From Actinobacteria bacterium UBA2184 (GTDB lineage: Bacteria; Actinomycetota; Coriobacteriia; Anaerosomatales; Anaerosomataceae), in NCBI GenBank assembly GCA_002328745.1, contig DCVQ01000009.1:134400-159798 (forward strand): a stretch of 25,399 nt of DNA. The letters run 5' to 3'. Positions within the stretch are counted from its first letter, which is position 1, and every line of letters starts with the position of its first letter. A model generated the notes under the pieces. That model was not told where the DNA came from, did no database searches, and worked only from the letters and a program-made list of their open reading frames with translations. Both the position numbers and the translations under genes were made by a program. This document shows, piece by piece, positions 1 through 8,293 of this stretch.

Positions 1-755
1 AGCGCGCCTACGGTATCCAGACCACGGACCACGATCTGGCTTACGTCGACGTTGCCCTGACCGGCGGTGGCGGTGAGTGCGATCTGGTCGGCGACGACGT
101 TCGTGGCTCCCTGGCCCTTGATCACCTTCGCGGTGGGCCGATTCGCGCCCGCGGCGACGGTGAGGGTCGGGGTGACGGTCGTGTACGTCACCGTCACGTA
201 CGCCTCGGTGACGTACACGTTGCCGTTCGGCTTCGCGGCGAAGATGCGCTTGTAGTGCAGCTGAAGGGTGTCGAGTTCTGCGAGCGTCCAGTACGTCGGC
301 GCGTTGAACACCTCGGTGTACTGCTGAGCGGTCGTCCCTGGAGCGACAGCCCCGGTCGTGCCGCTGTCACCCAGCAGATCGTCTGCCCCGTTGATGCTCA
401 TTCCGAAGTCGACCGCTTCATCGGCGTCGTCAGCAAGAGCCGTATACGTGATGGCGATCTGCGTGACCTGCGCCCCCGCAGGCAGGGTGCCGGTCGCGTC
501 TTGCACCGATGCGTAGCCGAGTTGATTCCGGACAGCAGAGTAGAAGTAGGTGCCGTTGTTGGCATCGTTCAGCACGGGCTCTGTGCCGGTGATCGTCCAC
601 CCGCTATAGGAGACTCCGTCCGGGTACAGCGTCGCCGTCGCGCCCCTCGCAGGAAGCACGAAAGCGCCCACTACGAGCGCCGCTGCGAGTGCACCTATGG
701 CTCCCCACCCAAGGAAGGGGTGCTGTTTCCACCAGCTGCGGACGGCCGCTACCAC
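1..755 (-). CDS. Large exported protein, N-terminal part only
   Basis: The frame is open from a GTG at 755 to the window edge, giving about 251 residues without the C-terminus. An in-frame TGA lies just upstream (762-764), so this GTG is the first possible start; GGGTGA six bases before it is a weak ribosome site. The N-terminus is basic and Trp-rich (RSWWKQ), then hydrophobic at about residues 16-35, and ends in an Ala-Thr-Ala that could be a signal peptidase I site near residue 41. The rest is Thr-, Val-, Gly- and Asn-rich and looks like beta-strand surface material (for example VYVTEAYVTVTYTTVTPTLT). The gene follows the TPR protein by about 50 bases and is probably co-transcribed with it. 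I recognise no family. It could be a surface adhesin or a structural protein; the function is unknown. Confidence 0.7.
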   Translation of the reverse strand, partial: MVAAVRSWWKQHPFLGWGAIGALAAALVVGAFVLPARGATATLYPDGVSYSGWTITGTEPVLNDANNGTYFYSAVRNQLGYASVQDATGTLPAGAQVTQIAITYTALADDADEAVDFGMSINGADDLLGDSGTTGAVAPGTTAQQYTEVFNAPTYWTLAELDTLQLHYKRIFAAKPNGNVYVTEAYVTVTYTTVTPTLTVAAGANRPTAKVIKGQGATNVVADQIALTATAGQGNVDVSQIVVRGLDTVGA

Positions 756-805
756 GGGTGATCACCCGCTGTCGCGTTGCCGTATGTCCGCATCCGGCTC
801 ATCGA

Positions 806-1516
806 TCAGTCCTCGTAAGCCTCGAGTCGAGCTTTATACGTCTCGTTGTTCGGATCCAGGAACAGCGCCTGCTCGAGCGCTTCGGCAGCCTTGTCGTATT
901 CGCGCGCGTTCTCGTATGCCGTGGCTATCGCCGCATACACCTGCGCCTTGCCTGGCTCGGCAAGCGTCGCCGCCTCGAGGTACTGTTCCCAGGTGGAGAC
1001 CGACTCCGCCCACTTGCCCACCTGCGAGTACACCGGTGCGAGCGCCTGCAGGTACTGCGGGTCAGGAGTGATCGCGACCGCCGCCTCATAGTGGGCGATG
1101 GCCTCGGCAGTCTTGCCGATCAGCTGCTCGAGCGTGGCCATCGCGTAGAGCGCGCCCGCATCCGTCGGCACTTCCTCCACGATCGCCTGATACTGCACGA
1201 TCGCCTCCTCGGCCTTTCCGTCAGCGGCCAGCGTCTCGGCAAGCCTCCTGCGGAGGTCGAGGTCCTTCGGATCGGCCTCGGTAAGGTCGCGGTAGATCTC
1301 GACAGCACGATCGTAGTCAGCCGAATCGAACGCCGCTTGAGCTGCCGCCGCGTCCGCCTTCGCTTGAGTCGAGCCGGATCCGGACCCGTCATCGAAGAAC
1401 GCGAAGTACACGCCGATTCCTAGAGCCAGGACTGCGATGGTTGCGGCGATTCCTATCACGGGTAGCGGAACGAGACGCCGGCGCACGGGCGCTTCTCTCG
1501 TCTCTGTACCGCTCAT
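806..1516 (-). CDS. Membrane-anchored TPR protein
   Basis: This is a 236-residue protein with one membrane segment at about residues 16-41, after a basic stretch (VRRR). A Gly-Ser linker follows, then about five tetratricopeptide repeats filling residues 54-230; typical repeat signatures are ADYDRAVEIYRDLTEADP and EYDKAAEALEQALFLDPNN. The frame also opens at 1540, but the ATG at 1516 has GGAGGAG seven bases upstream and is the better start. TPR arrays are protein-protein scaffolds. With the positive residues before the membrane segment, the repeats should lie outside the membrane, as in cytochrome c maturation or envelope assembly TPR proteins, although nothing here names a partner. The exported protein follows it. 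A -10 box, a 5' hairpin and a Crp-like site lie upstream. Confidence 0.85.
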   Translation of the reverse strand: MSGTETREAPVRRRLVPLPVIGIAATIAVLALGIGVYFAFFDDGSGSGSTQAKADAAAAQAAFDSADYDRAVEIYRDLTEADPKDLDLRRRLAETLAADGKAEEAIVQYQAIVEEVPTDAGALYAMATLEQLIGKTAEAIAHYEAAVAITPDPQYLQALAPVYSQVGKWAESVSTWEQYLEAATLAEPGKAQVYAAIATAYENAREYDKAAEALEQALFLDPNNETYKARLEAYED

Positions 1517-1542
1517 CTGATCACTCCTCCGCACACACAACC

Positions 1543-1562
1543 AACGCGGGCGTACCCGCGTT
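1543..1562 (-). repeat. Hairpin at expected transcript 5' end
   Basis: This is a perfect inverted repeat with 8-bp arms (AACGCGGG and CCCGCGTT) and a 4-base loop. It starts six bases after the TATACT box, so it would form at the very 5' end of the TPR mRNA. Its role could be mRNA stabilisation or it could be an operator. Confidence 0.55.
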
Positions 1563-1568
1563 CCTCAC

Positions 1569-1574
1569 AGTATA
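1569..1574 (-). promoter_or_regulatory. -10 box of the TPR gene
   Basis: TATACT on the minus strand predicts a start near 1562 and a leader of about 45 bases. No good -35 hexamer sits 16-18 bases upstream. This would fit a promoter that needs an activator, and a Crp-like site is present further upstream. Confidence 0.5.
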
Positions 1575-1632
1575 GCCGTTAAGGTACGTCCATACCATCC
1601 TTGACGTGCGGTTTTCCTTCATTTCGCGGTCC

Positions 1633-1648
1633 TGTGACCGTGGTCACA
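1633..1648. promoter_or_regulatory. Crp/GlxR-type binding site
   Basis: The site reads TGTGACCGTGGTCACA, a perfect TGTGA-N6-TCACA dyad with arms that are fully complementary over 7 bases. This is the consensus of cAMP receptor family regulators (E. coli CRP, Corynebacterium GlxR). The centre lies about 78 bases upstream of the predicted TPR transcript start, close to a usual class I activator position. The gap 1517-1794 holds this site, the TPR promoter and no credible gene. Confidence 0.55.
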
Positions 1649-1794
1649 CCATCGCTCGGGGCACCGCACCCCCTGGCGTGTCAGAGCAAACCCCCTGCCG
1701 ACTTTGGGCGCGGGGCGGAATCGGGCGGAAGTGGCGTCGAAACACCGCCGCACATACCCGATAATCGACCGCTCGACCGACGCGAACCGACAAT

Positions 1795-2412
1795 TCACGC
1801 GCGAGGGAAGAAGGGGTTCACGCGGCGCTCCCGGGCGATGCTGGTCTCCGGGCCGTGACCGGGATGGACGCGCACCTCATCGGGCAGCGATGCGAGGCGC
1901 GCGATGGACCTCCGCATCGCGGTCATGTCGCCTCCCGGAAAGTCGGTCCTCCCGATGCTGCCCGCAAAGAGCGTATCGCCGCTCAACAGATGGCCTCCCC
2001 CCAACAGGCAGATCGATCCGGGCGTGTGGCCAGGGGTGTGGAGCACCGTCAGCACCAGCTGTCCCGACTCGATCGTCTCCCCGTCCGCGAGGAGCCGGTC
2101 GGCCTGAGGTGAGCTCACGTCGAACCCGAACAGCGCGCCCCCCGAGCCGGCAGGCGTGGTGATCGAACCGGCGTCCGCCGCATGGATCATCAGCGGGACT
2201 TCGAACCGGTTTTTGAGCGCCCGGACCGCTCCGATGTGATCGAAGTGACCGTGAGTGAGAATGATGCCGGCCACAGGCTCGTCCCCCAATGCCTCAAGTA
2301 TGACCTGAGGCTCACCACCGGGGTCCACCACCAGGGTCGGACCACCCTGTCCGTCGTCCACCAGCCAGCAGTTGGTGTCCAGGTCGCCCACGGTCAGGCG
2401 CCGCACCCTCAC
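1795..2412 (-). CDS. Metallo-beta-lactamase-fold hydrolase, GloB/YcbL-like
   Basis: A 205-residue metal-dependent hydrolase of the glyoxalase II-like branch. Metal ligands are visible in order: THGHFDH at residues 53-59, HTPGH with His129, SGDTLF with Asp146, and HPGHG with His186. It lacks the C-terminal domain of true glyoxalase II, so it resembles short YcbL-type proteins whose in vivo substrate is usually a thioester or unknown. The GTG start at 2412 overlaps the stop of rel as GTGA and has a GGGGAGGGG ribosome site, so the two are translationally coupled; the open frame continues upstream to 2700 inside rel but that part is shadow. A gene of this type next to rel is common in Gram-positive genomes. 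The family is secure, the substrate is not. Confidence 0.92.
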   Translation of the reverse strand: MRVRRLTVGDLDTNCWLVDDGQGGPTLVVDPGGEPQVILEALGDEPVAGIILTHGHFDHIGAVRALKNRFEVPLMIHAADAGSITTPAGSGGALFGFDVSSPQADRLLADGETIESGQLVLTVLHTPGHTPGSICLLGGGHLLSGDTLFAGSIGRTDFPGGDMTAMRRSIARLASLPDEVRVHPGHGPETSIARERRVNPFFPRA

Positions 2413-4616
2413 GACGCCCCTCCCCGCTTCCTGCCGCCCTCGGGCATGGTGCGCCGCGCATCGAACACACCGTTGACGCCGCGCACCGTGCTCAGCACTT
2501 TCTGCAGTTGATCCATGTTGCCGAGCTCGAAGAGGAACCTCATGTACGCGATGCCTTGACGGTCGGTGGAGATGGCGGCCGAGAGGACGTTCACGCCGGC
2601 ATCGGCGAGGGCTACAGACACATCCTGGAGCAGCCTCGTCCGGTCGAGGGCCTCGATCACGATCTCCACCTGGTAGGTGGTCGAAGTACCCGTGTCCCAT
2701 TCCACCTCGAGTATACGTTCAGGGTTGTTGGTGACCAGCTCGCGCGAGTTGGGACAGTCCTCCCGGTGCACCGACACTCCCCTTCCCCGGGTCACGAACC
2801 CGATGATCGTGTCACCCGGGACGGGGTTGCAGCAATGCGCAAGACGCACCAGAACGTCGTCGATGCCCTTCACACGAACGCCCGTGGTGCTCCGCCTCCG
2901 GTTCGGAGCCCGCGTCGGAGGCGCCACGACCGGACCCTCCGGCTCAGGCGCGGGGGGCTGCGGTGACTCCTTGGCGATCAGCCTGATGAGCTTGGTGACG
3001 ACCTGCTTCGGACTCTGCTTGCCCGCGCCGATAGCGGCGATCAGGTCATCTCCCTCGACGAGGTTCATGTCGCGCGCCACGTGGTCGAGTGCCTTGCCGA
3101 GCGCCGACCCGCTCAGTCCGAGCCCCTGCTTCCGCAGCACCTTCATCAGCTCGTCCTTGCCCTTCACGAGGTCGTCCTCGCGACTGGCACGGGAGAAGTA
3201 GCTGCGGATCTTGCTGCGGGCCGAGGAGGTCTTGACGATCCCCAGCCAGTCGCGGCTCGGCCACGAGTTCTTGTTTGTGAGGATGTCGATCCGGTCGCCC
3301 ATCTGGAGCTCGTAGTCGAGCGTGACGATCGAGCCGTTCACCTTCGCGCCCACACAGTGATGGCCGACCTCCGTGTGGATCATGTACGCGAAGTCGATGG
3401 GCGTGGACCCTTTGCGGAGCGAGATCACGTCGCCCTTCGGGGTGAAGACGAACACCTCGTCTTCGAACAGGTCGATCTTGAGGGCCTCCATGAACTCGCG
3501 CGGGTCCTTGAGCTCGGTCTGCCACTCGAGCATCTGTCGAAGCCACGCAAGCCGCTCGTCGAACGCCTCATCGGTACGGCCGCCCTCCTTGTAGCGCCAG
3601 TGGGCGGCGATACCGTACTCGGCGGTACGGTGCATCTCCTCGGTGCGGATCTGGATCTCGAGCGGCCGGCCGGCCGGACCGATGACGGTCGTGTGCAGCG
3701 ATTGGTACATGTTGAACTTGGGCATCGCCACGTAGTCCTTGAAGCGACCGGGCATCGGCTTCCAGATCGAGTGCACGGTCCCGAGCGCGCCGTAGACGTC
3801 CTTCACGGAGTCCACGATCACGCGGAGCGCGATGAGGTCGTATATCTCGGAGAAGTCCTTCCCGCGCTGCGTCATCTTCTGGTAGATGCTGTAGAGGTGC
3901 TTCGGCCGGCCCGAGATCTCGCTCTGGACGCCGATCGCCTCGAGTTCGGTCGACAGCTGATCGATCACCTGGTGGAGGTACGCCTCGCGCGCGGTGCGGC
4001 TCTCGGCCACCATCTTCTGGATCTGCGCGAACTTCTTGGGCTCGAGGTAGTAGAACGCGAGGTCCTCGAGCTCCCACTTGATGCTCGAGATACCGAGCCG
4101 GTGGGCCAGCGGCGCGTAGATCTCCATCGTCTCGATGGCCTTCCGCCGCTGCTTCTCCTCATCGAGCGCCGAGAGCGTCCGCATGTTGTGCAGCCGGTCG
4201 GCGAGCTTGATGAGGATGACCCGGATGTCCTTGGCCATCGCGATGAGCATCTTGCGGAGGTTCTGCGACTGCGCCTCCGCAAACGATGAGAACTTGATGC
4301 GCCCGAGCTTGGTGACGCCGTCGACGAGGACCGCCACCTCATCGCCGAAACGCTTGCGGACCTCCTTGAGGCTCACCGAGCTGTCCTCGACGACGTCGTG
4401 GAGGAGGGCCGCCTGAAGCGTGGCTGTGTCGAGGTGCAGCCCCGCGAGGATCATCGCGACCTCAAGCGGATGATGGATGAACGGCTCGCCGGACTTGCGC
4501 ATCTGTCCGGCGTGGTGCTCCACCGCGAACGCGTACGCTTCCTCGAGACCGCGGAGGTCGGCCGACGGGTTGTACGACCGGACCTGCGCCTCTATGCCTT
4601 CGAGCGTGACGGACAC
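2409..4616 (-). CDS. rel: Bifunctional (p)ppGpp synthetase/hydrolase Rel
   Basis: A full-length 735-residue RelA/SpoT homologue that makes (p)ppGpp from ATP and GTP/GDP and degrades it, driving the stringent response. The N-terminal hydrolase HD domain is intact (His48-His49, His73-Asp74, LADRLHNM at 138-145). The synthetase domain covers about 235-345 and carries RFKD at 291-294, the RXKD signature of bifunctional enzymes rather than the EXDD of RelA-only synthetases. The TGS domain is at about 386-447, the conserved Cys-Cys region at 595-596 with Cys621, and the ACT domain at about 648-722. The start is GTG with GGGAGG four bases upstream, only 17 bases after the recJ/recQ stop. The apt gene often found between recJ and rel in Gram-positives is missing here. 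Confidence 0.97.
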   Translation of the reverse strand: MSVTLEGIEAQVRSYNPSADLRGLEEAYAFAVEHHAGQMRKSGEPFIHHPLEVAMILAGLHLDTATLQAALLHDVVEDSSVSLKEVRKRFGDEVAVLVDGVTKLGRIKFSSFAEAQSQNLRKMLIAMAKDIRVILIKLADRLHNMRTLSALDEEKQRRKAIETMEIYAPLAHRLGISSIKWELEDLAFYYLEPKKFAQIQKMVAESRTAREAYLHQVIDQLSTELEAIGVQSEISGRPKHLYSIYQKMTQRGKDFSEIYDLIALRVIVDSVKDVYGALGTVHSIWKPMPGRFKDYVAMPKFNMYQSLHTTVIGPAGRPLEIQIRTEEMHRTAEYGIAAHWRYKEGGRTDEAFDERLAWLRQMLEWQTELKDPREFMEALKIDLFEDEVFVFTPKGDVISLRKGSTPIDFAYMIHTEVGHHCVGAKVNGSIVTLDYELQMGDRIDILTNKNSWPSRDWLGIVKTSSARSKIRSYFSRASREDDLVKGKDELMKVLRKQGLGLSGSALGKALDHVARDMNLVEGDDLIAAIGAGKQSPKQVVTKLIRLIAKESPQPPAPEPEGPVVAPPTRAPNRRRSTTGVRVKGIDDVLVRLAHCCNPVPGDTIIGFVTRGRGVSVHREDCPNSRELVTNNPERILEVEWDTGTSTTYQVEIVIEALDRTRLLQDVSVALADAGVNVLSAAISTDRQGIAYMRFLFELGNMDQLQKVLSTVRGVNGVFDARRTMPEGGRKRGGAS

Positions 4617-4633
4617 GCGGCGCCTCCCGGACT

Positions 4634-7600
4634 TTACGAACTGCCGACTTCGGGCTGTGTCGGCAGGATAGGACGATTGAAGGCGTGCAGCAACTCATCG
4701 GCGCTCGCGGAGAACGCCCGATCGCGGAACGCCTCGAACGCGGCGATCTCGTCCAGGCCCTCGGCGTAACGCACCGAACTCGCCAGATCGAGCTTGGTCT
4801 CGGGCGCGGGAAGGAGCGTGAGTTGCCGGTAGGCGCCCGCCCCCTCGCTCGCGACGAGACCGAGCTCGCGGAACACCGCGATTCCTGCCGAGACCCCTCG
4901 CTCGGTGATCGTGGCGGCCGGCCTCCGGCCTTTCGCGCGCTCGGCGAGGTCGGCATTGGTGGTCTCGATCGTCCCGTCGCCCTCCGCGGCGCGGTCTTTC
5001 AGCACGAGATAGAGCGCCCCCAGGTCCTCTCGCGCAGGAGCGGCCGACTCGAGGATCATGCGGTTGAGCTTTGCGTCCTTCGATCCGAAGAGCAGATGCA
5101 CCCACGCCGGAGCTCCGTCGCGACCGCCTCGCCCGCAGATCTGGTTGAACTCGACTTCGCCCATCGGCAGGTGGTACAGCACGACGTGCCGCACGTCCGG
5201 GATGTTGACGCCCTCGCCGAACGCGCTCGTGGCGACGACCACCCGGAGGTCGCCGTCGCGGAAGGCGCGCTCGATCGCGTGCCGCGCCTCCCGGCCGACA
5301 CCGCCGTTGTAAAACGCCACGCGATGCACGAGATCGGGCACCAGTTCGCGAACCCGCCGTGCCAGCTTCACCGACACCTCGCGGCTGTTGACGTACACGA
5401 TGACCTTCTCGCCACGCGCCGCGAGCGCCGAGATGTAACCGACCTTGTCGCTCGCGCCGCGCCTGTCCTCGATGGCGAGGTTCTCGCGGACCGTCGCGTC
5501 AAGCACCACCTCGCTCACCCCGAGCGTCTCGCGAATCGCATCCGCGACTTCATCGGTCGCGGTCGCGGTCACCGCGAGCACCGTGGGGCCGCCGAGCGCG
5601 CCGATCGCCCGCCCGAGGCGCGCGTACGCCGGGCGATGCCCGGCCCGCGCCAGACCGACGTGGTGGGCCTCGTCGATCACGACGAATCCGATCCGCCCGC
5701 TTGCGGCGAACCGCCCGGCGTGGCAGTCGAGGAACTCGGGGGTGGTAAGCACCACGTCGAGCGTGCCATCGGCGAGCGCCGCGAACGCCTCGTCGCGACC
5801 GGTCGGCGACGTCTCTCCCGTGACGGTCGCCACCGCGCAGCCGATCTCGGCGAACCGCTCCTCGAGATGGAACGCCTGATCGGAGACGAGCGCCCGGAGC
5901 GGGTAGACGAACACGCTCGCCCGTCCGCGCGCGATCGCCTCCCGGGCCGCGTGCAGGTGGAAGATGAGCGACTTGCCCCGGCCCGTCGCCATCACCGTGA
6001 GCGCGGAGCGCCCTGCCGCGAGATGCCCGAGCGCGGCCCGCTGCGCTTCGTGGAGCGTGCCGTTCGCGAGGAAGTGTGCCTCAAGCTCGGCGTCCAGCCC
6101 CGCGGCGTCCAGGTCGGCCAGGTGCGCGCGTCGTTCGGCGGCGAGACGAAACGCCTCCGCATCGCTCACTGCACCCGCATCGCGACGCGAAACGAGGACG
6201 TTCACGCCGAAGCTTGCGCCCTCCGCTCCGCCCGTGATGTCCGCGGCCTCGATGTCGTACTCGACGCCGGAGTCGAGAAGCGGCGCGAGCGCGGCGGCAA
6301 GCCGCCTGTTGAGGAACCCGACCTGATCGCCCGCCGGATCGAAGACCGCTACGGCATCGCTGTCGTAGGGGTTGTCCGGCTGACGCTCGAGGCGCAGCGG
6401 CGCTCCTGGCGCCAGGCGCCCGATGACCTCCTGCCGGCCTTCGAAGGACACGCCCGCGAGCTTGGTGTGGAAGCGCTCCGCGTCGGCGATGCCCGCGTAC
6501 TCGCCACGCGCGAGTATCTCATCGGCATGCTCGAACAGATCGTCCACCAGCGCGGCGGCGAGCGCGTCGTCGCTCGCTTCGCGCGGATGCAGGTCCCGGA
6601 CGAGCAGCTGCACCCGCTCGGCTCCGCGCCATTCGTCCACGTCGAGTTCGAAGACGATGTCGACCGCCGCGTCGGTGGCCGCGAGCGTCTCGATGTCCGC
6701 GCACCGGAACGCGATCGCCGGCAGGCTCGCGACGCCATCGTAGGCCGTGAAGCGCAGGTGATCGTTGTTCCTGCCGACGCGCTTGCGGGCGTTCATGAAC
6801 ACGCCGCGCGCCGCGAGCAGCGGCCGCCGGTTCGCGAAGCCGAACGGACCGAGCAGCGCTATCTCGGCGGCGAGCTCGCGCGAGAGCGCGTCCAGGGCGA
6901 CTTCGGCGTCTACGTCCGTGACTCCCTCGAAGACCGCCTCCTCAACCGAACCGAGACGCTCCAGCAGCGCGCGCCTGAACTCGCCGAGCGAGGCGGCGGG
7001 CAGCGTCGCCCCGACCGCCATCGCGTGGCCGCCGTAGCGGGTGAGCATGGGCTCGAGCGCGCTCAGCTCCCCGAACAGGTCGATGCCGGGCACGCTTCGG
7101 CCCGAGCCTTGCGCCTCGTCCCCCTCGACGCTGAAGACGAGCGAGGGGACGCCGAACCGGCTGACGAGGCGGGACGCGACGATGCCGCGCACGCCTTCGT
7201 GCCAGCCCTCCCCCGCGACCACGAGCACGCGGTCCCCTTCGGCGAAGGTCCGCTCGGCCTCTGCGAGCGCCGCATCGAGCAGGTCGCCTTCGGCGGCCTG
7301 CCGCACCCGGTTGTGCTCATCGAGCGCGTGCGCGAGCGTCTCGGCCTCTTCGGCGTCCGAAGTCATGAGCAGTCGGAGCGAGATCTCCGGGTCTGCCATC
7401 CTGCCTGCGGCGTTCAGCCTCGGAGCGAGCGAGTAAGCGACACCGTCCGCCCCGAGCTTCGCGAGGTCCGCGCCGGCGATGGCGGCCAGGTGCTTCAACC
7501 CAACACGTGGCGACCGGTGCAGGCGCTCCAGGCCGTCGGCGACCAAAGCCCGGTTGGGACCCGTGAGAGGAACGATGTCGGCGACCGTGCCGAGCATGGC

Positions 7601-8287
7601 GAGATCGGTGAGCTCCCGCCACGCGTCCGGCATCCCCAGCAGCACGCCGACCTCGCGCACGAGCGCAAGCGCGACGCCGGCGCCCGCCAGCGGCGGGCCG
7701 TCGACGGCCAGCTTGGGATTCGCGACAGGCACGCCTTCGGGCACCGATCCTCCGGGCTCGTGATGGTCGGTGACGACGACGCCGATCCCGCGCTCGCGCA
7801 GCCACGCGACCTCCGCACCGCCGGAGATGCCGCAGTCGACGGTGATGACGAGGTCGGGCTCGAGCGCGACGAGCCGCTCGTTGGCGATGAGCGACAGCCC
7901 GTAGCCCTCGCGGAAGCGGTGAGGCACCGTCGCGCGAGCGTCAGCGCCGAGCGCCCGCAGCCCGAGCGCGGTGAGCGCGGCCGAGGAGATGCCGTCGAGG
8001 TCGAAGTCGCCGAAGACCACGATGCGCTCGCCCGCCTGCACCGCCGCAGCCACACGCGCGGCGGCTCCGGCCATGCCCGGGATCACGGAGGCGTCCACCC
8101 AGTCCGACTCGAGCGACGGCTCGAGGAACCGGCGAGCGCCTTCCCGAGTGCCGATGCCGCGCGCGACGAGGATACGCGCCACGATCTCGGAAAGACCGGT
8201 CGCGGCAGCGAGCGAGGCCACGGCGCGGGCGTCGGCCTCCGCGACGTCCCAGCGGTTCCGCCGGCATACGGGCGCGTTGGTGGTCAT
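4634..8287 (-). CDS. recJ: RecJ-HIRAN-RecQ fusion: exonuclease plus helicase
   Basis: A single 1217-codon frame with three modules. Residues 1-570 are RecJ, the 5'-3' single-strand DNA exonuclease: GDFDLDG with Asp94/96/98, Asp151, the DHH triad at 174-176, Asp237, and the DHHA1 GGHA at 419-422 followed by the OB-like part. Residues about 604-700 match a HIRAN domain (AGVSFEGRQEVI, then PDNPYDSDAVAVFD), which in HLTF binds DNA 3' ends. Residues 735-1217 are a RecQ-like superfamily 2 helicase: Walker A ATGRGKS at 767-773, DEAH at 872-875, TATAT at 907-911, and motif VI GRGGRDG at 1052-1058. The RecQ zinc-binding cysteines are absent (only Cys817, 855 and 1051 occur here), and I see no HRDC domain. 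All catalytic motifs look intact, so both activities are expected. Ordinary RecJ is roughly 550-800 residues. The start is ATG without a good ribosome site. Confidence 0.95.
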   Translation of the reverse strand: MTTNAPVCRRNRWDVAEADARAVASLAAATGLSEIVARILVARGIGTREGARRFLEPSLESDWVDASVIPGMAGAAARVAAAVQAGERIVVFGDFDLDGISSAALTALGLRALGADARATVPHRFREGYGLSLIANERLVALEPDLVITVDCGISGGAEVAWLRERGIGVVVTDHHEPGGSVPEGVPVANPKLAVDGPPLAGAGVALALVREVGVLLGMPDAWRELTDLAMLGTVADIVPLTGPNRALVADGLERLHRSPRVGLKHLAAIAGADLAKLGADGVAYSLAPRLNAAGRMADPEISLRLLMTSDAEEAETLAHALDEHNRVRQAAEGDLLDAALAEAERTFAEGDRVLVVAGEGWHEGVRGIVASRLVSRFGVPSLVFSVEGDEAQGSGRSVPGIDLFGELSALEPMLTRYGGHAMAVGATLPAASLGEFRRALLERLGSVEEAVFEGVTDVDAEVALDALSRELAAEIALLGPFGFANRRPLLAARGVFMNARKRVGRNNDHLRFTAYDGVASLPAIAFRCADIETLAATDAAVDIVFELDVDEWRGAERVQLLVRDLHPREASDDALAAALVDDLFEHADEILARGEYAGIADAERFHTKLAGVSFEGRQEVIGRLAPGAPLRLERQPDNPYDSDAVAVFDPAGDQVGFLNRRLAAALAPLLDSGVEYDIEAADITGGAEGASFGVNVLVSRRDAGAVSDAEAFRLAAERRAHLADLDAAGLDAELEAHFLANGTLHEAQRAALGHLAAGRSALTVMATGRGKSLIFHLHAAREAIARGRASVFVYPLRALVSDQAFHLEERFAEIGCAVATVTGETSPTGRDEAFAALADGTLDVVLTTPEFLDCHAGRFAASGRIGFVVIDEAHHVGLARAGHRPAYARLGRAIGALGGPTVLAVTATATDEVADAIRETLGVSEVVLDATVRENLAIEDRRGASDKVGYISALAARGEKVIVYVNSREVSVKLARRVRELVPDLVHRVAFYNGGVGREARHAIERAFRDGDLRVVVATSAFGEGVNIPDVRHVVLYHLPMGEVEFNQICGRGGRDGAPAWVHLLFGSKDAKLNRMILESAAPAREDLGALYLVLKDRAAEGDGTIETTNADLAERAKGRRPAATITERGVSAGIAVFRELGLVASEGAGAYRQLTLLPAPETKLDLASSVRYAEGLDEIAAFEAFRDRAFSASADELLHAFNRPILPTQPEVGSS
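4641..4666 (-). repeat. Inverted repeat at the 3' end of recJ/recQ
   Basis: CTGCCGAC and GTCGGCAG are perfect 8-bp arms around a 10-base loop, inside the last codons of the fusion gene and about 25 bases before the rel start. No U-tract follows, so it is more likely an attenuation or mRNA-processing hairpin than a strong terminator. Confidence 0.45.
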
Positions 8288-8293
8288 GTATCC

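Noticed and set aside
765..789. Frameshift at the start of the exported protein, since ATG codons nearby are in another frame
   Set aside because: The other frame stops after a few codons, and the GTG at 755 with the signal-like N-terminus that follows is sufficient.
1601..1858. Plus-strand 85-codon frame in the gap before the TPR gene
   Set aside because: No ribosome site, low-complexity translation, runs into the hydrolase gene and overlaps the Crp-like site.
3081..4289. Plus-strand open frame of 402 codons opposite rel
   Set aside because: A shadow of rel with low-complexity composition and no ribosome site.
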